Of a stretch of DNA of 64,000 nucleotides, positions 43,912-51,179 are shown piece by piece (position 1 is the first letter of the stretch; each line of letters starts with the position of its first letter). Position numbers and translations under genes: made by a program. This stretch comes from an uncultured Nitrosospira sp. (GTDB lineage Bacteria > Nitrospirota > Nitrospiria > Nitrospirales > Nitrospiraceae), in contig CAADGK010000015.1 of assembly GCA_900696515.1 (NCBI GenBank), forward strand, positions 62,001 to 126,000, read 5' to 3'. The notes beneath the pieces were generated by a model, which saw nothing but the letters and a program-made list of their open reading frames with translations, ran no database searches and was not told where the DNA came from.

Positions 43912-45276
43912 ATGCCAAGTGCATATACGAGGTATGGACTCCTGGCGCTGGCGGGGTGGCTCATCGCCGCCAGCGCCCTTGCCGAGAGCACGCCAGACGA
44001 GACGAAATCGAGTCAGTCGAGCAATCATCGCTTTAGCGCCGTGCTTGAATCGGAAGCGACGTATGGGATGGCACGAGATCGTGCCAATAAAATGGAGATG
44101 CTGGTTGAACCGCAGTGGGAATATCGGTGGAGTGACGATACCCGTATCACCGGGATCGCTCGGCTGTATATGGAAGGGTTCGACCACCTCGAACCTGGTC
44201 GACTGAGCCAAGGGGAGGTTGCGCCGAATTCCCGACGTCTCCAACTCGGTGACCGAACCGACATGGAACTGCGCGAGTTCTACCTGCGGACGCAACTCTG
44301 GGGGATGCATCTTACGCTGGGCAAACAGCAGGTTGTTTGGGGGAAGGCCGATGGTCTGAAACTGCTCGACGTCGTCAATCCACAAAACTTCAGGGAGTTC
44401 ATTCTGGATAACTTCGACGATTCTCGTATTCCGCTGTGGACATTTAATGCCGAATTCCCGGTTGGGGGCGGCAATCTGCAATTGCTTTGGATCCCGGATC
44501 GCACCTATCATCGGCTGCCTCAAGCAGGTGGCACGTTTGCCTTTCACTCCCCGCTGGTCGTTCCCCAAGCGCCTCCTGGTGTTGCGGTGAACCTTCAGCC
44601 GCTTGAACGTCCTAACAATATCGTGATGGATTCCGACATCGGCATGCGGTTTTCAAAGTTTTGGCATGGCTGGGACCTCACGGTGAACTATCTCTACCAC
44701 TATGCGGATTTCCCTGTGTTCTTTCAGTCGGTGCTTCTGGCCCCGAGCGGCACCACGGTTACGGTGAACCCTCGTTATGAGCGCAACCATCTCATCGGGG
44801 GATCGGTGAGTAACGCTTTCGGCAATCTGACCATGCGCGGGGAAGCAATTTACAATACCGATCAATTCGTGTTGACCAGGAATCGAGGGGACGATGATGG
44901 TGTGATCAAGAGCGGGGAAATAGCCTATGTCCTGGGGCTGGATTGGTCCGGCATTCGGGATACATTGGTGAGTCTCCAGCTGTTTCAAAGTTGGTTATTC
45001 CATTCCGCCGACGGCATGGTACGCGACACACTAGACACCACGAGTACCGTACTACTGAGGCGACATTTCTTGAATGAAACATTAGAAACTGAAGTGCTCT
45101 GGTTGCAGAGCGTCAATCAAGGCGATGGACTCGTCCGACCAAAAATCAGTTATGAGTTGCGGGATAACTTAAAAATATGGACAGGATTTGACCTGTTCTA
45201 TGGCGATCGCAATGGGTTGTTTGGACAATTTGATCGGAACGATAGGCTCGTAATCGGAATGGAGATGGGGCTCTAA
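43912..45276 (+). CDS. Outer-membrane beta-barrel protein (DUF1302-like)
   Basis: This encodes 454 residues. A signal peptide (to about residue 24, AASALAES) is followed by alternating polar/aromatic strands typical of a barrel, including REFYLRTQLWGMHLTLGKQQVVWGKADG. The latter matches the DUF1302-like or alginate-porin-like pattern. The last residue is a Leu in VIGMEMGL rather than the classical Phe. It begins six bases after the LolA-like stop, completing an inner-membrane, periplasm and outer-membrane set. Cargo is unknown. Confidence 0.75.
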   Translation: MPSAYTRYGLLALAGWLIAASALAESTPDETKSSQSSNHRFSAVLESEATYGMARDRANKMEMLVEPQWEYRWSDDTRITGIARLYMEGFDHLEPGRLSQGEVAPNSRRLQLGDRTDMELREFYLRTQLWGMHLTLGKQQVVWGKADGLKLLDVVNPQNFREFILDNFDDSRIPLWTFNAEFPVGGGNLQLLWIPDRTYHRLPQAGGTFAFHSPLVVPQAPPGVAVNLQPLERPNNIVMDSDIGMRFSKFWHGWDLTVNYLYHYADFPVFFQSVLLAPSGTTVTVNPRYERNHLIGGSVSNAFGNLTMRGEAIYNTDQFVLTRNRGDDDGVIKSGEIAYVLGLDWSGIRDTLVSLQLFQSWLFHSADGMVRDTLDTTSTVLLRRHFLNETLETEVLWLQSVNQGDGLVRPKISYELRDNLKIWTGFDLFYGDRNGLFGQFDRNDRLVIGMEMGL

Positions 45277-45405
45277 GTGGGGTTTGATGAATTCGATGCC
45301 GGGAGTAATTGGGGGAAAATACGGAAAAGAACAGTCACCGCAATCTCCTTGATCTCATATACGGAGCTCGTTGTATTGTTCGATGGAGGCATGCCCATAA
45401 TTTCG

Positions 45406-45876
45406 CTAACTGGCGTCTAGCTTCGTGAGGTCACCCATTGCGTTACGGAGCGCAACGGCAACTTCCTTCCCAACGGCTCCCTCATATGCCTGCTGCGCTT
45501 TCAGCCAGTGCTTTTTTGCCTCAGCCAACTTGTTGGCACCTCTTCCAGTGAGAATCACCCGACGTGTTCGTCCGTCCTCTGCATCAGGCTGTAATCCAAC
45601 CAATCCTCTCCGCAAAAGTGGCCTGAGGTTATGTCCGAGGGTTGATCGATCCATGACCAAGTGCTCTGACAACTCGTTCATGGTTGGAGGTGTAGATTGG
45701 AGGCGGGAAAGTTGGGCGAGTAATGAAAACTGTGTGGTTTTCAGTCCGCTTGCTTTGAGGTGCGTGTCATAGAAATTGGACACACGCCGAGCAGCTTTCC
45801 TCAATACGGCGCAGTAGCATGGGGATTGCGGAAAGCTGGAATGTGTTTCGCTGTTGTTCTGGATCGGAGATTCCAA
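45406..45876 (-). CDS. MarR-family regulator, second paralogue, TTG start
   Basis: This encodes 156 residues and aligns with the MarR protein at 40005-40457: C-Y-C at residues 20-22, RKAARRVSNFYDTHLKASGLKTTQFSLL, LSEHLVMDRSTLGHNL (recognition helix), and DGRTRRVILTGRG. The frame has no ATG before residue 75, so the TTG at 45876 is the only reasonable start, preceded by GGTGA. It diverges from the tautomerase gene, with a promoter at 45907-45934 and a palindrome over the opposite promoter, so it is probably the local repressor and may also regulate itself. Confidence 0.85.
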   Translation of the reverse strand: MESPIQNNSETHSSFPQSPCYCAVLRKAARRVSNFYDTHLKASGLKTTQFSLLAQLSRLQSTPPTMNELSEHLVMDRSTLGHNLRPLLRRGLVGLQPDAEDGRTRRVILTGRGANKLAEAKKHWLKAQQAYEGAVGKEVAVALRNAMGDLTKLDAS

Positions 45877-45906
45877 GTTTCACCAGTCTCGTTTTGTAGT
45901 GCCAGT

Positions 45907-45934
45907 ATTATATAAACTCATTGGCCATTTGCAA
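45907..45934 (-). promoter_or_regulatory. Promoter of the second MarR gene
   Basis: On the minus strand TTGCAA (45934-45929) and a perfect TATAAT (45912-45907) are spaced by 16 bases, 31 bases before the TTG start at 45876. Its -35 lies six bases from the -35 of the divergent tautomerase promoter. Confidence 0.6.
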
Positions 45935-45939
45935 AGGGG

Positions 45940-46001
45940 TTGACAAGTGGTGTGATGTGAAGTATATATGGGCATATGCCCGTATATAGGGGTATGTGCC
46001 C
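45940..46001 (+). promoter_or_regulatory. Tautomerase promoter with overlapping palindromic operator
   Basis: TTGACA (45940-45945) and TATATA (45963-45968) are exactly 17 bases apart. From the -10 onward, 45963-45988 is a 26-base palindrome with one mismatched pair, centred on a perfect GGGCATATGCCC (45970-45981). A degenerate second copy, GGGTATGTGCCC, lies at 45990-46001. A repressor bound here would block the start site. The adjacent MarR gene is the obvious candidate. The 46002-46201 leader contains a frame at 45968-46183 that I do not support. Confidence 0.65.
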
Positions 46002-46201
46002 TCAAGAAGGTGGCGAATCGAAGAGGTACGGCTGAGCTATTGGCCACGGATAGGTCGGGAGCGGGGTTTCCTAAAGAAAGGAGGATTGCGATTGGACAAG
46101 AGGTGTTAGGACTCTTGGGGAGAGACTCCGTTGCGGAGTTACATAGTTCTCAATTTCTATTAACGGTAAACGTCACTAATTGAAGTAAGGAGGAATTCAC
46201 C

Positions 46202-46684
46202 ATGCCATTATGGAAAGTCTATCACCCAGTTGGTGCTTTCACTGCGGAGGACAAGAAGGCTTTGGCCAAGCGAGTGACGGAAGTGTATGCCCAAGTTCCC
46301 ATTCCGAAGTTCTATGTGGTGTTTATTTATGAGGAGATACCCAAGGGGTCCTGCTTCGTTGGTGGCGAACCAAATGACAAATTTATTCGATTCAGAATCG
46401 ACCAGATAGCCAGAACCCTGCCCGGCCAAGTCCTCAGAGAATGGTGGATTAGAACGCTCGATCAAGTTATTGCACCTTATGTAAAGGATAAGGGATACGA
46501 CTGGGAGATTTCTGTGGACGAGACGCCTGTCGATTTATGGTCTCTTCAAGGGGAACTTGCCCCTCCGTTTGAGTCTGTAGCTGAAAAACGGTGGGTGAAG
46601 GAAAACAAGGCAAGTTCGTACACACAAGCTGAAAAGCTGCCGGTCAATCTGGTCTTCGCCCCTGGGATTGCGGATCGTTCGTGA
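46202..46684 (+). CDS. Tautomerase-superfamily protein (cis-CaaD/tautomerase_3-like)
   Basis: This encodes 160 residues. The chain starts MPLWKVYHPVGAFTAEDKKALAKRV, so Pro2 becomes the N-terminal proline after Met removal, the catalytic base/acid in this superfamily. FYVVFIYEEIPKGSCFVGG and the Arg-rich RFRIDQIAR segment match the fungal-type or cis-3-chloroacrylate dehalogenase-like group. The substrate is unknown. GGAGG lies before ATG 46202. It is driven by the palindrome-controlled promoter at 45940 and is followed by an alcohol dehydrogenase gene, suggesting a shared detoxification or catabolic role. Confidence 0.78.
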   Translation: MPLWKVYHPVGAFTAEDKKALAKRVTEVYAQVPIPKFYVVFIYEEIPKGSCFVGGEPNDKFIRFRIDQIARTLPGQVLREWWIRTLDQVIAPYVKDKGYDWEISVDETPVDLWSLQGELAPPFESVAEKRWVKENKASSYTQAEKLPVNLVFAPGIADRS

Positions 46685-46779
46685 ATGGCAGGGGGCCATC
46701 AATCGTGGGCTGATAGGATGTGTTGGTGCTCCGTTCCTTGGAATAGGCCTGTGCAAGTGATGATCCGTCCACGATGTGA

Positions 46780-46818
46780 GGAGCACTGCTCACCGGTTTC
46801 ACATGGTGGCAGTGCTCC
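46780..46818 (+). terminator. Strong hairpin between tautomerase and dehydrogenase genes
   Basis: GGAGCACTGCTCACC (46780-46794) pairs with GGTGGCAGTGCTCC (46805-46818), forming about 14 base pairs with one bulge and a ten-base loop. The following CTTGATCGGTTTT is only moderately T-rich. It could be an intrinsic terminator for the tautomerase gene or a regulatory structure in the leader of the dehydrogenase. Confidence 0.5.
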
Positions 46819-46872
46819 CTTGATCGGTTTTAAGAAGGCTGGGCGCATCTTGTCGTGAAAGGAGATTTTCTT

Positions 46873-47916
46873 ATGCTCTCAACCAAAGGATATGCAGCGC
46901 TGACCGCTGGAGCGGCGTTGCGACCATTTTCATTCGATCGGCATGATGTTGGTTCAAAAGATGTCCTCATCACAATATCTCACTGTGGGATTTGCCATAC
47001 CGATATTCATTTAACCCGCAACGAATGGGGCATCTCAACGTTTCCAATGGTGCCGGGCCATGAGATTGTGGGAACGGTTGCTCAGGTTGGAACAGACGCA
47101 CGAAAATTCAAAGTCGGTGATAGAGTCGGTATTGGCTGTTTCGTGGACTCCTGTCGAACCTGTAAGGCCTGTCGTCAAGGGGAGGAGCAATATTGCGAAG
47201 CTGGCATGCGGATGACCTATGGTAGCCGTGACGAAGCCGGGCGGATTACTCAAGGTGGGTACTCGACGCAGATCGTGGTCGATGAGAGTTATGTGTTGAA
47301 GATCCCCCGCGCACTCTCGTCGGCTGGGGCGGCTCCACTGCTCTGTGCGGGTATCACAACCTACTCGCCCCTCCATCACTGGGAAATCGGGAAGGATCAT
47401 AAGCTCGGCGTTGTGGGACTAGGTGGTCTCGGCCACATGGCGGTGAAAATCGCCAAGGCCTTGGGGGCAGAAGTGACCGTGTTAAGTACTTCGGAGCAAA
47501 AGCGGAACGATGCCTTCAAACTCGGGGCGACACACTTTGCTCTCACATCCAATCCGCAGACCTTCACGAAGCTCCAACGGCATTTCCACTATATTCTCAA
47601 CACGGTGTCTGCGCCGATTGATTATAATGCGTACCTGAATCTCCTCCAAACCGACGGGACCATGATACTCGTGGGAGTTCCGGATCGCCCTACTCCTCTT
47701 GCCGCACTTCCTCTCATTTTCAACCGACGAAGGATCGCAGGCTCTATAATTGGTGGGATTCGTGAGACCCAGGAGATGCTGAACTTCTGTGCGGAACATC
47801 GCATTGAATCCGACGTCGAAACAATCTCAATTGAACAGGTCAACGAAGCCTATGAACGAATCCTTAGAGCGGATGTGCGGTTTCGGTTCGTGATTGATAT
47901 CGCCTCGCTGCGATGA
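46873..47916 (+). CDS. Zinc-dependent NAD(P) alcohol/aldehyde dehydrogenase (YahK/CAD type)
   Basis: This encodes 347 residues of the cinnamyl-alcohol-dehydrogenase group of MDR enzymes. Catalytic zinc ligands lie in CGICHTDIH (about residue 34) and GHEIVG; the structural zinc cysteines are CRTCKACRQGEEQYC. The cofactor motif is GLGGLGHMAVKIA. Such enzymes reduce aldehydes with NADPH. GGAG eight bases upstream supports ATG 46873; the longer frame uses a GTG. It follows the tautomerase gene across a hairpin and may be partly co-expressed. Confidence 0.92.
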   Translation: MLSTKGYAALTAGAALRPFSFDRHDVGSKDVLITISHCGICHTDIHLTRNEWGISTFPMVPGHEIVGTVAQVGTDARKFKVGDRVGIGCFVDSCRTCKACRQGEEQYCEAGMRMTYGSRDEAGRITQGGYSTQIVVDESYVLKIPRALSSAGAAPLLCAGITTYSPLHHWEIGKDHKLGVVGLGGLGHMAVKIAKALGAEVTVLSTSEQKRNDAFKLGATHFALTSNPQTFTKLQRHFHYILNTVSAPIDYNAYLNLLQTDGTMILVGVPDRPTPLAALPLIFNRRRIAGSIIGGIRETQEMLNFCAEHRIESDVETISIEQVNEAYERILRADVRFRFVIDIASLR

Positions 47917-48182
47917 ATGATTTGGGAAGAGATTCTGATGTTTAGTCCTGATTTCCATTCCATCTCTGTGCGTACATCGATTCAAACCCTCGGCCTCCTG
48001 ACAGGTAAGCTACTAGTCGCTATTGAGATAATCGCAGAAAAGTAGGTGGAAAGCCGAGACCTCAGGATGTACCCCACTTTGCCTGCCACTCTGAAATACC
48101 GGGTCGTCTTGCCGCGTGTGCGTCATGGGATCGCGTCGTGTTTTGTGCCTTCCGGTGAGTAACGCAATGACCTCGGTGCTTT

Positions 48183-48332
48183 TTAGCTAGGCCACTCACG
48201 GCATGATGGTGCACCGTTGATGGTGGTTCCATAGAAGTGACCAAACGCCTTGCCGTCTCCGCTCAGCGAATGGGTCGCACGGACACTGATCAGCACCCAC
48301 AGAATTGACGGTCATTTTCTGGAAGTTTTCAT
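48183..48332 (-). pseudogene. Possible broken small exported-peptide gene
   Basis: From ATG 48332, a 49-codon frame contains one TGA at codon 7 and then reads PSILWVLISVRATHSLS, followed by GDGKAFGHFYGTTINGA and ends at TAA. The sequence after the stop looks like a signal peptide and short mature part, so this may be a degraded small secreted protein gene. Evidence is weak: no Shine-Dalgarno is seen. The remainder of 47917-48484 holds nothing that I can support. Confidence 0.25.
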
Positions 48333-48484
48333 AGGATAGCCAGCTCTCCCTGTGACGGCAGGACTACGACACCATCTCGTAGTAACAAAAAGTTTACCGG
48401 TGAGTCCTAAAATATGTCGCTGGACAGCCAAAGGTGACTGGTGTTTTGTCTTTGGGCGCTGCTATGGAAGATTTCGATTTGAAT

Positions 48485-48784
48485 TTACACAAGCTCGATC
48501 TTCAAGCGTCTGTCGATAAGGGTGGCGGCACGTTGCAAGCTGGACAAGGTCACGTCTGATTTCGCATTCAAGATGCGGTTCACCTGCGTTCGGCTGGTCT
48601 TAAGCCGTGTTGCCATGGTGGATTTAGAGATACGCTTTTTCTCCATAGCCTGTGAAAGCTGCCAGGCGATGACTTCCATGATTACTTTTTCGTCAGCTTC
48701 CTCGTACCAGCCTCCCTCTTTCATGAGGTCGTCAATGGACGAGCCGATGTGTTTATTCTTGGCGGGTTCAAGCTCCAAGTGCAA
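48485..48784 (-). CDS. XRE-family regulator (antitoxin-like), 5' end altered by IS
   Basis: This encodes 99 residues in frame. The helix-turn-helix core is VIAWQLSQAMEKKRISKSTMATRLKTSRTQVNRIL, followed by SVTLSSLQRAATLIDRRLKIEL-like sequence, the HigA/XRE antitoxin pattern. The start is unclear: the only upstream start codon is a TTG at 48784, inside the terminal repeat of the IS30 remnant, and the native ATG seems to have been lost. The internal ATG at 48724 would remove the family-typical KNKHIGSSIDDL. No toxin gene is adjacent, so expression is uncertain. Confidence 0.65.
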   Translation of the reverse strand: MHLELEPAKNKHIGSSIDDLMKEGGWYEEADEKVIMEVIAWQLSQAMEKKRISKSTMATRLKTSRTQVNRILNAKSDVTLSSLQRAATLIDRRLKIELV

Positions 48785-49717
48785 CGGGTGACTGATGGCG
48801 CAATTGCGTATAGACCTCCAGAGGCGTCAGCAAAGCTGAGACATTTCCGCGGGCGCGTGTTGAGCCGATGGGCGATTATATTCAACTCCCGCTGGTTGTA
48901 TGTCGAGAGATCGGTTCCCTTGGGCAAGTATTGGCGCAGCGAGCCATTAGCATTCTCGTTGGTTCCGCGTTGCCAGGAGCTGTGCGGATCGGGAAAGAAT
49001 ACTTGGACCGAGGGGAGATGCGCCAACCGCTCAAACTTCGCCATCTCTTTGCCCCGATCACAGGTCAGCATTTTCTGCAGTGGGGCGGGTACATGTCTGA
49101 GCTTGTTGCTGAATCCCTGGTACGTACTCACGGCATCCGTTCTGTCCATGCGCGCCAGCAGGACCAGGCGGGTCGTCCGCCCCATGAGGGTGCCCACCGC
49201 TGAACCATTGCGGTACCCCTTGAGCAGGTCGCCTTCCCAGTGCCCCGGTATCGCCCGAGTGGACACGTCGGCGGGATGCTCGGCAATCGGTGTTATGGTG
49301 GGAAGCTGGCCGCGTCGGTCCTGCCCCCGCGCCCGAGGGCGACGGGTATTGCGCGTCTGCCGTAAGGCTGCCAGTAATTCGGTCCGTAACGCACCTTGTG
49401 GCAACATATACAGGCCAGCATAGATGGTTTCGGTCGAGAGGTGTTTGCCCATATTATCAGGATACAGGCGGCGGAGACGCCCAGCAATCTGTCCAGGCGC
49501 GATACGGACGCCTTCGGGTCGTATTCCGAGTCACCTCATGACACCGGGTGCTGGGGGGCCGTCCCAAGATCCGGGCCATCGCGCGAAGCGACTAGTCGTG
49601 AGGCAGGCCTAGACTCAAGGTCTCACGTTCTTGCACAGTCAAGTGTCAGTACGATCTCGGGTGCATGGCAACTCAATAGCCCATCCGGGCTGGCAGTGTT
49701 GCACTTGGAGTTTGAAC
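48766..49717. mobile_element. Degenerate IS30-family element bounded by 20-base inverted repeats
   Basis: The 20 bases at 48766-48785 and the reverse complement of 49698-49717 (GTTGCACTTGGAGTTTGAAC on the plus strand) match at 19 of 20 positions. Between them lies a broken IS30-type transposase. The element is about 950 bases, shorter than intact IS30-family members, consistent with an internal deletion. Its left end lies in the start of the XRE gene. Target duplications were not identified. Confidence 0.7.
48768..49642 (-). pseudogene. IS30-family transposase, multiply disrupted
   Basis: Fragments follow in order: an N-terminal part (LTVQERETLSLGLPHD, then RAMARILGRPPST and RPYRA) interrupted by a TAG, then the catalytic region after a frame change and a loss of about 60 residues (RRLYPDNMGKHLSTETIYAGLYM, PGHWEGDLLKG, VQVFFPDPHSSWQRGTNENANG). 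Near the end one extra T (about 48814) shifts the frame, and the true C-terminus (LEVYTQLRHQSPVALGA) is in another frame ending at 48768. The DDE acidic residues can be seen in the middle part. It is not expected to be active. Confidence 0.8.
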
Positions 49718-49819
49718 TCAAGGTGCGCACATCCAATTCTTGAACTCTGGATAAACAACGGGACTTCTGAGTGCACAGACTCATAGACGGTGCACTGTCA
49801 TACGGTTGGATCAGCAATC

Positions 49820-51145
49820 CTAACGGATTACCTGTATCTGTCTCCATCGTTCCGACTGATACCGCCAGAGGAGCAGCCCCATCCGCACGGTCCAATCCGC
49901 GATCATGGCCGCCCAGATGTAGAAGACCGACTGGCGCATCCAGAGGGCGGCAACCAAGGCTAATGGCACACGGACGCCCCACATGCCGATCATCGTGGCG
50001 CCCATTATAAAGCGGGTGTCGCCGGCGCCACGCAGTGATCCAGCCAAGACCATGGTGAGGGCCAAGGGGACTTGCAATAACGCCACGATCTTGAGGAACA
50101 TCGTTCCCAGTTCGATTACTGCTTCGTCGGTGGTGAATGCCCGAAACAGCGTAGAAGGAACGAAGAAAAAGAGAAGCCCCATTGCGGTCATGATCCCAAT
50201 GGCCAACCGATTCGCTTCCCAGTTTTCCAATTTCGCCCGTGTATACTTGCCGGCTCCGATGCTTTGCCCCACCATGGTGGCGGCCGCAATGGCCAGGCCA
50301 TAGCCAGGGAGAAAGGAGAGGGATTCAATCGACAGCCCGACTTGATGCGCGGCATAGGCAACCGTGCCATAGAGGAGGACGAGTTTGGTGTACACAAAGA
50401 TGCCTGCTTGCTGAACGATGCGTTCCCCGGACACGGACGCGCCCACGTTCCAGATCGAGCGAATGAGATCGAGGCGCAGCGCGGATGATGCTTTCAAGAT
50501 CGGCTGACAACGCAGCAAGAGATAGAGCACTCCTGCAGTTTCCGCGAGGCCGACAGCGATCGCCGCGCCCTTCAGTCCCATTGCAGGAATCCCCCAGCGC
50601 CCATAAATGAGCGGGTAGGCCAGCGCGATATGCAGAAGATTGACGACGATAAGCCCATACATGGGGGTCTTGGTGTCGCCGGTCCCTTGAAGAATGGATG
50701 ACAGGACTTGGAGCAGGATGGTACAGGGGATCACCAGAAAGATGAGCGTCGAATAGGGAAGGGCGAGTGCAATGACGGTGGATTCCGCGCCAAGCTGTTG
50801 CATCACGAACTGATTGCCGGTGATTCCCAGGCAGGCCAAGAGCATCGAGATGCCGAGCGACAGCCAGAGAAAATGGCGGGCGGCTTCCCCCGCATCCTGC
50901 CGGCGTCGTGCTCCCCAGAGTTGGGCCACGACCACGTTCGTGCCGACCGACATGCCGGAGACCAGCGTCGTGGCGACGAAGGCGAGGAGTTGGCCCAGCC
51001 CGACTGCCGCGATGGATGTGGCACCGAGCCCACCGACGAGAAAGACGGCGACAATCCCTTCCGCCCGCTGGAGCAGCGTGGTGAGCGTGACGGGAAGCGC
51101 CAAGACCATCACGGCCCGTCTGATTTGGGTGACACCGTTGCCCAT
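49820..51145 (-). CDS. MATE-family efflux protein
   Basis: This encodes 441 residues with about twelve hydrophobic helices. MATE transporters exchange drugs or metabolites for Na+ or H+. Recognised stretches include the N-terminal VAVFLVGGLGATSIAAVGLGQ, SVGTNVVVAQLWGARRR, GTGDTKTPMYGLIVVN and late LAGSLRGAGDTRFIMGATMIGMWGVRVPLA. It is divergent from the DUF2779 gene, with 34 bases between starts. Its last 44 conserved bases are duplicated at 39.89 kb in a gene remnant. Confidence 0.9.
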   Translation of the reverse strand: MGNGVTQIRRAVMVLALPVTLTTLLQRAEGIVAVFLVGGLGATSIAAVGLGQLLAFVATTLVSGMSVGTNVVVAQLWGARRRQDAGEAARHFLWLSLGISMLLACLGITGNQFVMQQLGAESTVIALALPYSTLIFLVIPCTILLQVLSSILQGTGDTKTPMYGLIVVNLLHIALAYPLIYGRWGIPAMGLKGAAIAVGLAETAGVLYLLLRCQPILKASSALRLDLIRSIWNVGASVSGERIVQQAGIFVYTKLVLLYGTVAYAAHQVGLSIESLSFLPGYGLAIAAATMVGQSIGAGKYTRAKLENWEANRLAIGIMTAMGLLFFFVPSTLFRAFTTDEAVIELGTMFLKIVALLQVPLALTMVLAGSLRGAGDTRFIMGATMIGMWGVRVPLALVAALWMRQSVFYIWAAMIADWTVRMGLLLWRYQSERWRQIQVIR

Positions 51146-51179
51146 GGGGCGCTATCCTAGCAGAGTTTCTTCGTGGACC

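Noticed and set aside
45968-46183. Frame starting inside the palindromic operator
   Set aside because: It starts in the -10 region of the tautomerase promoter and has no ribosome-binding site or family resemblance.
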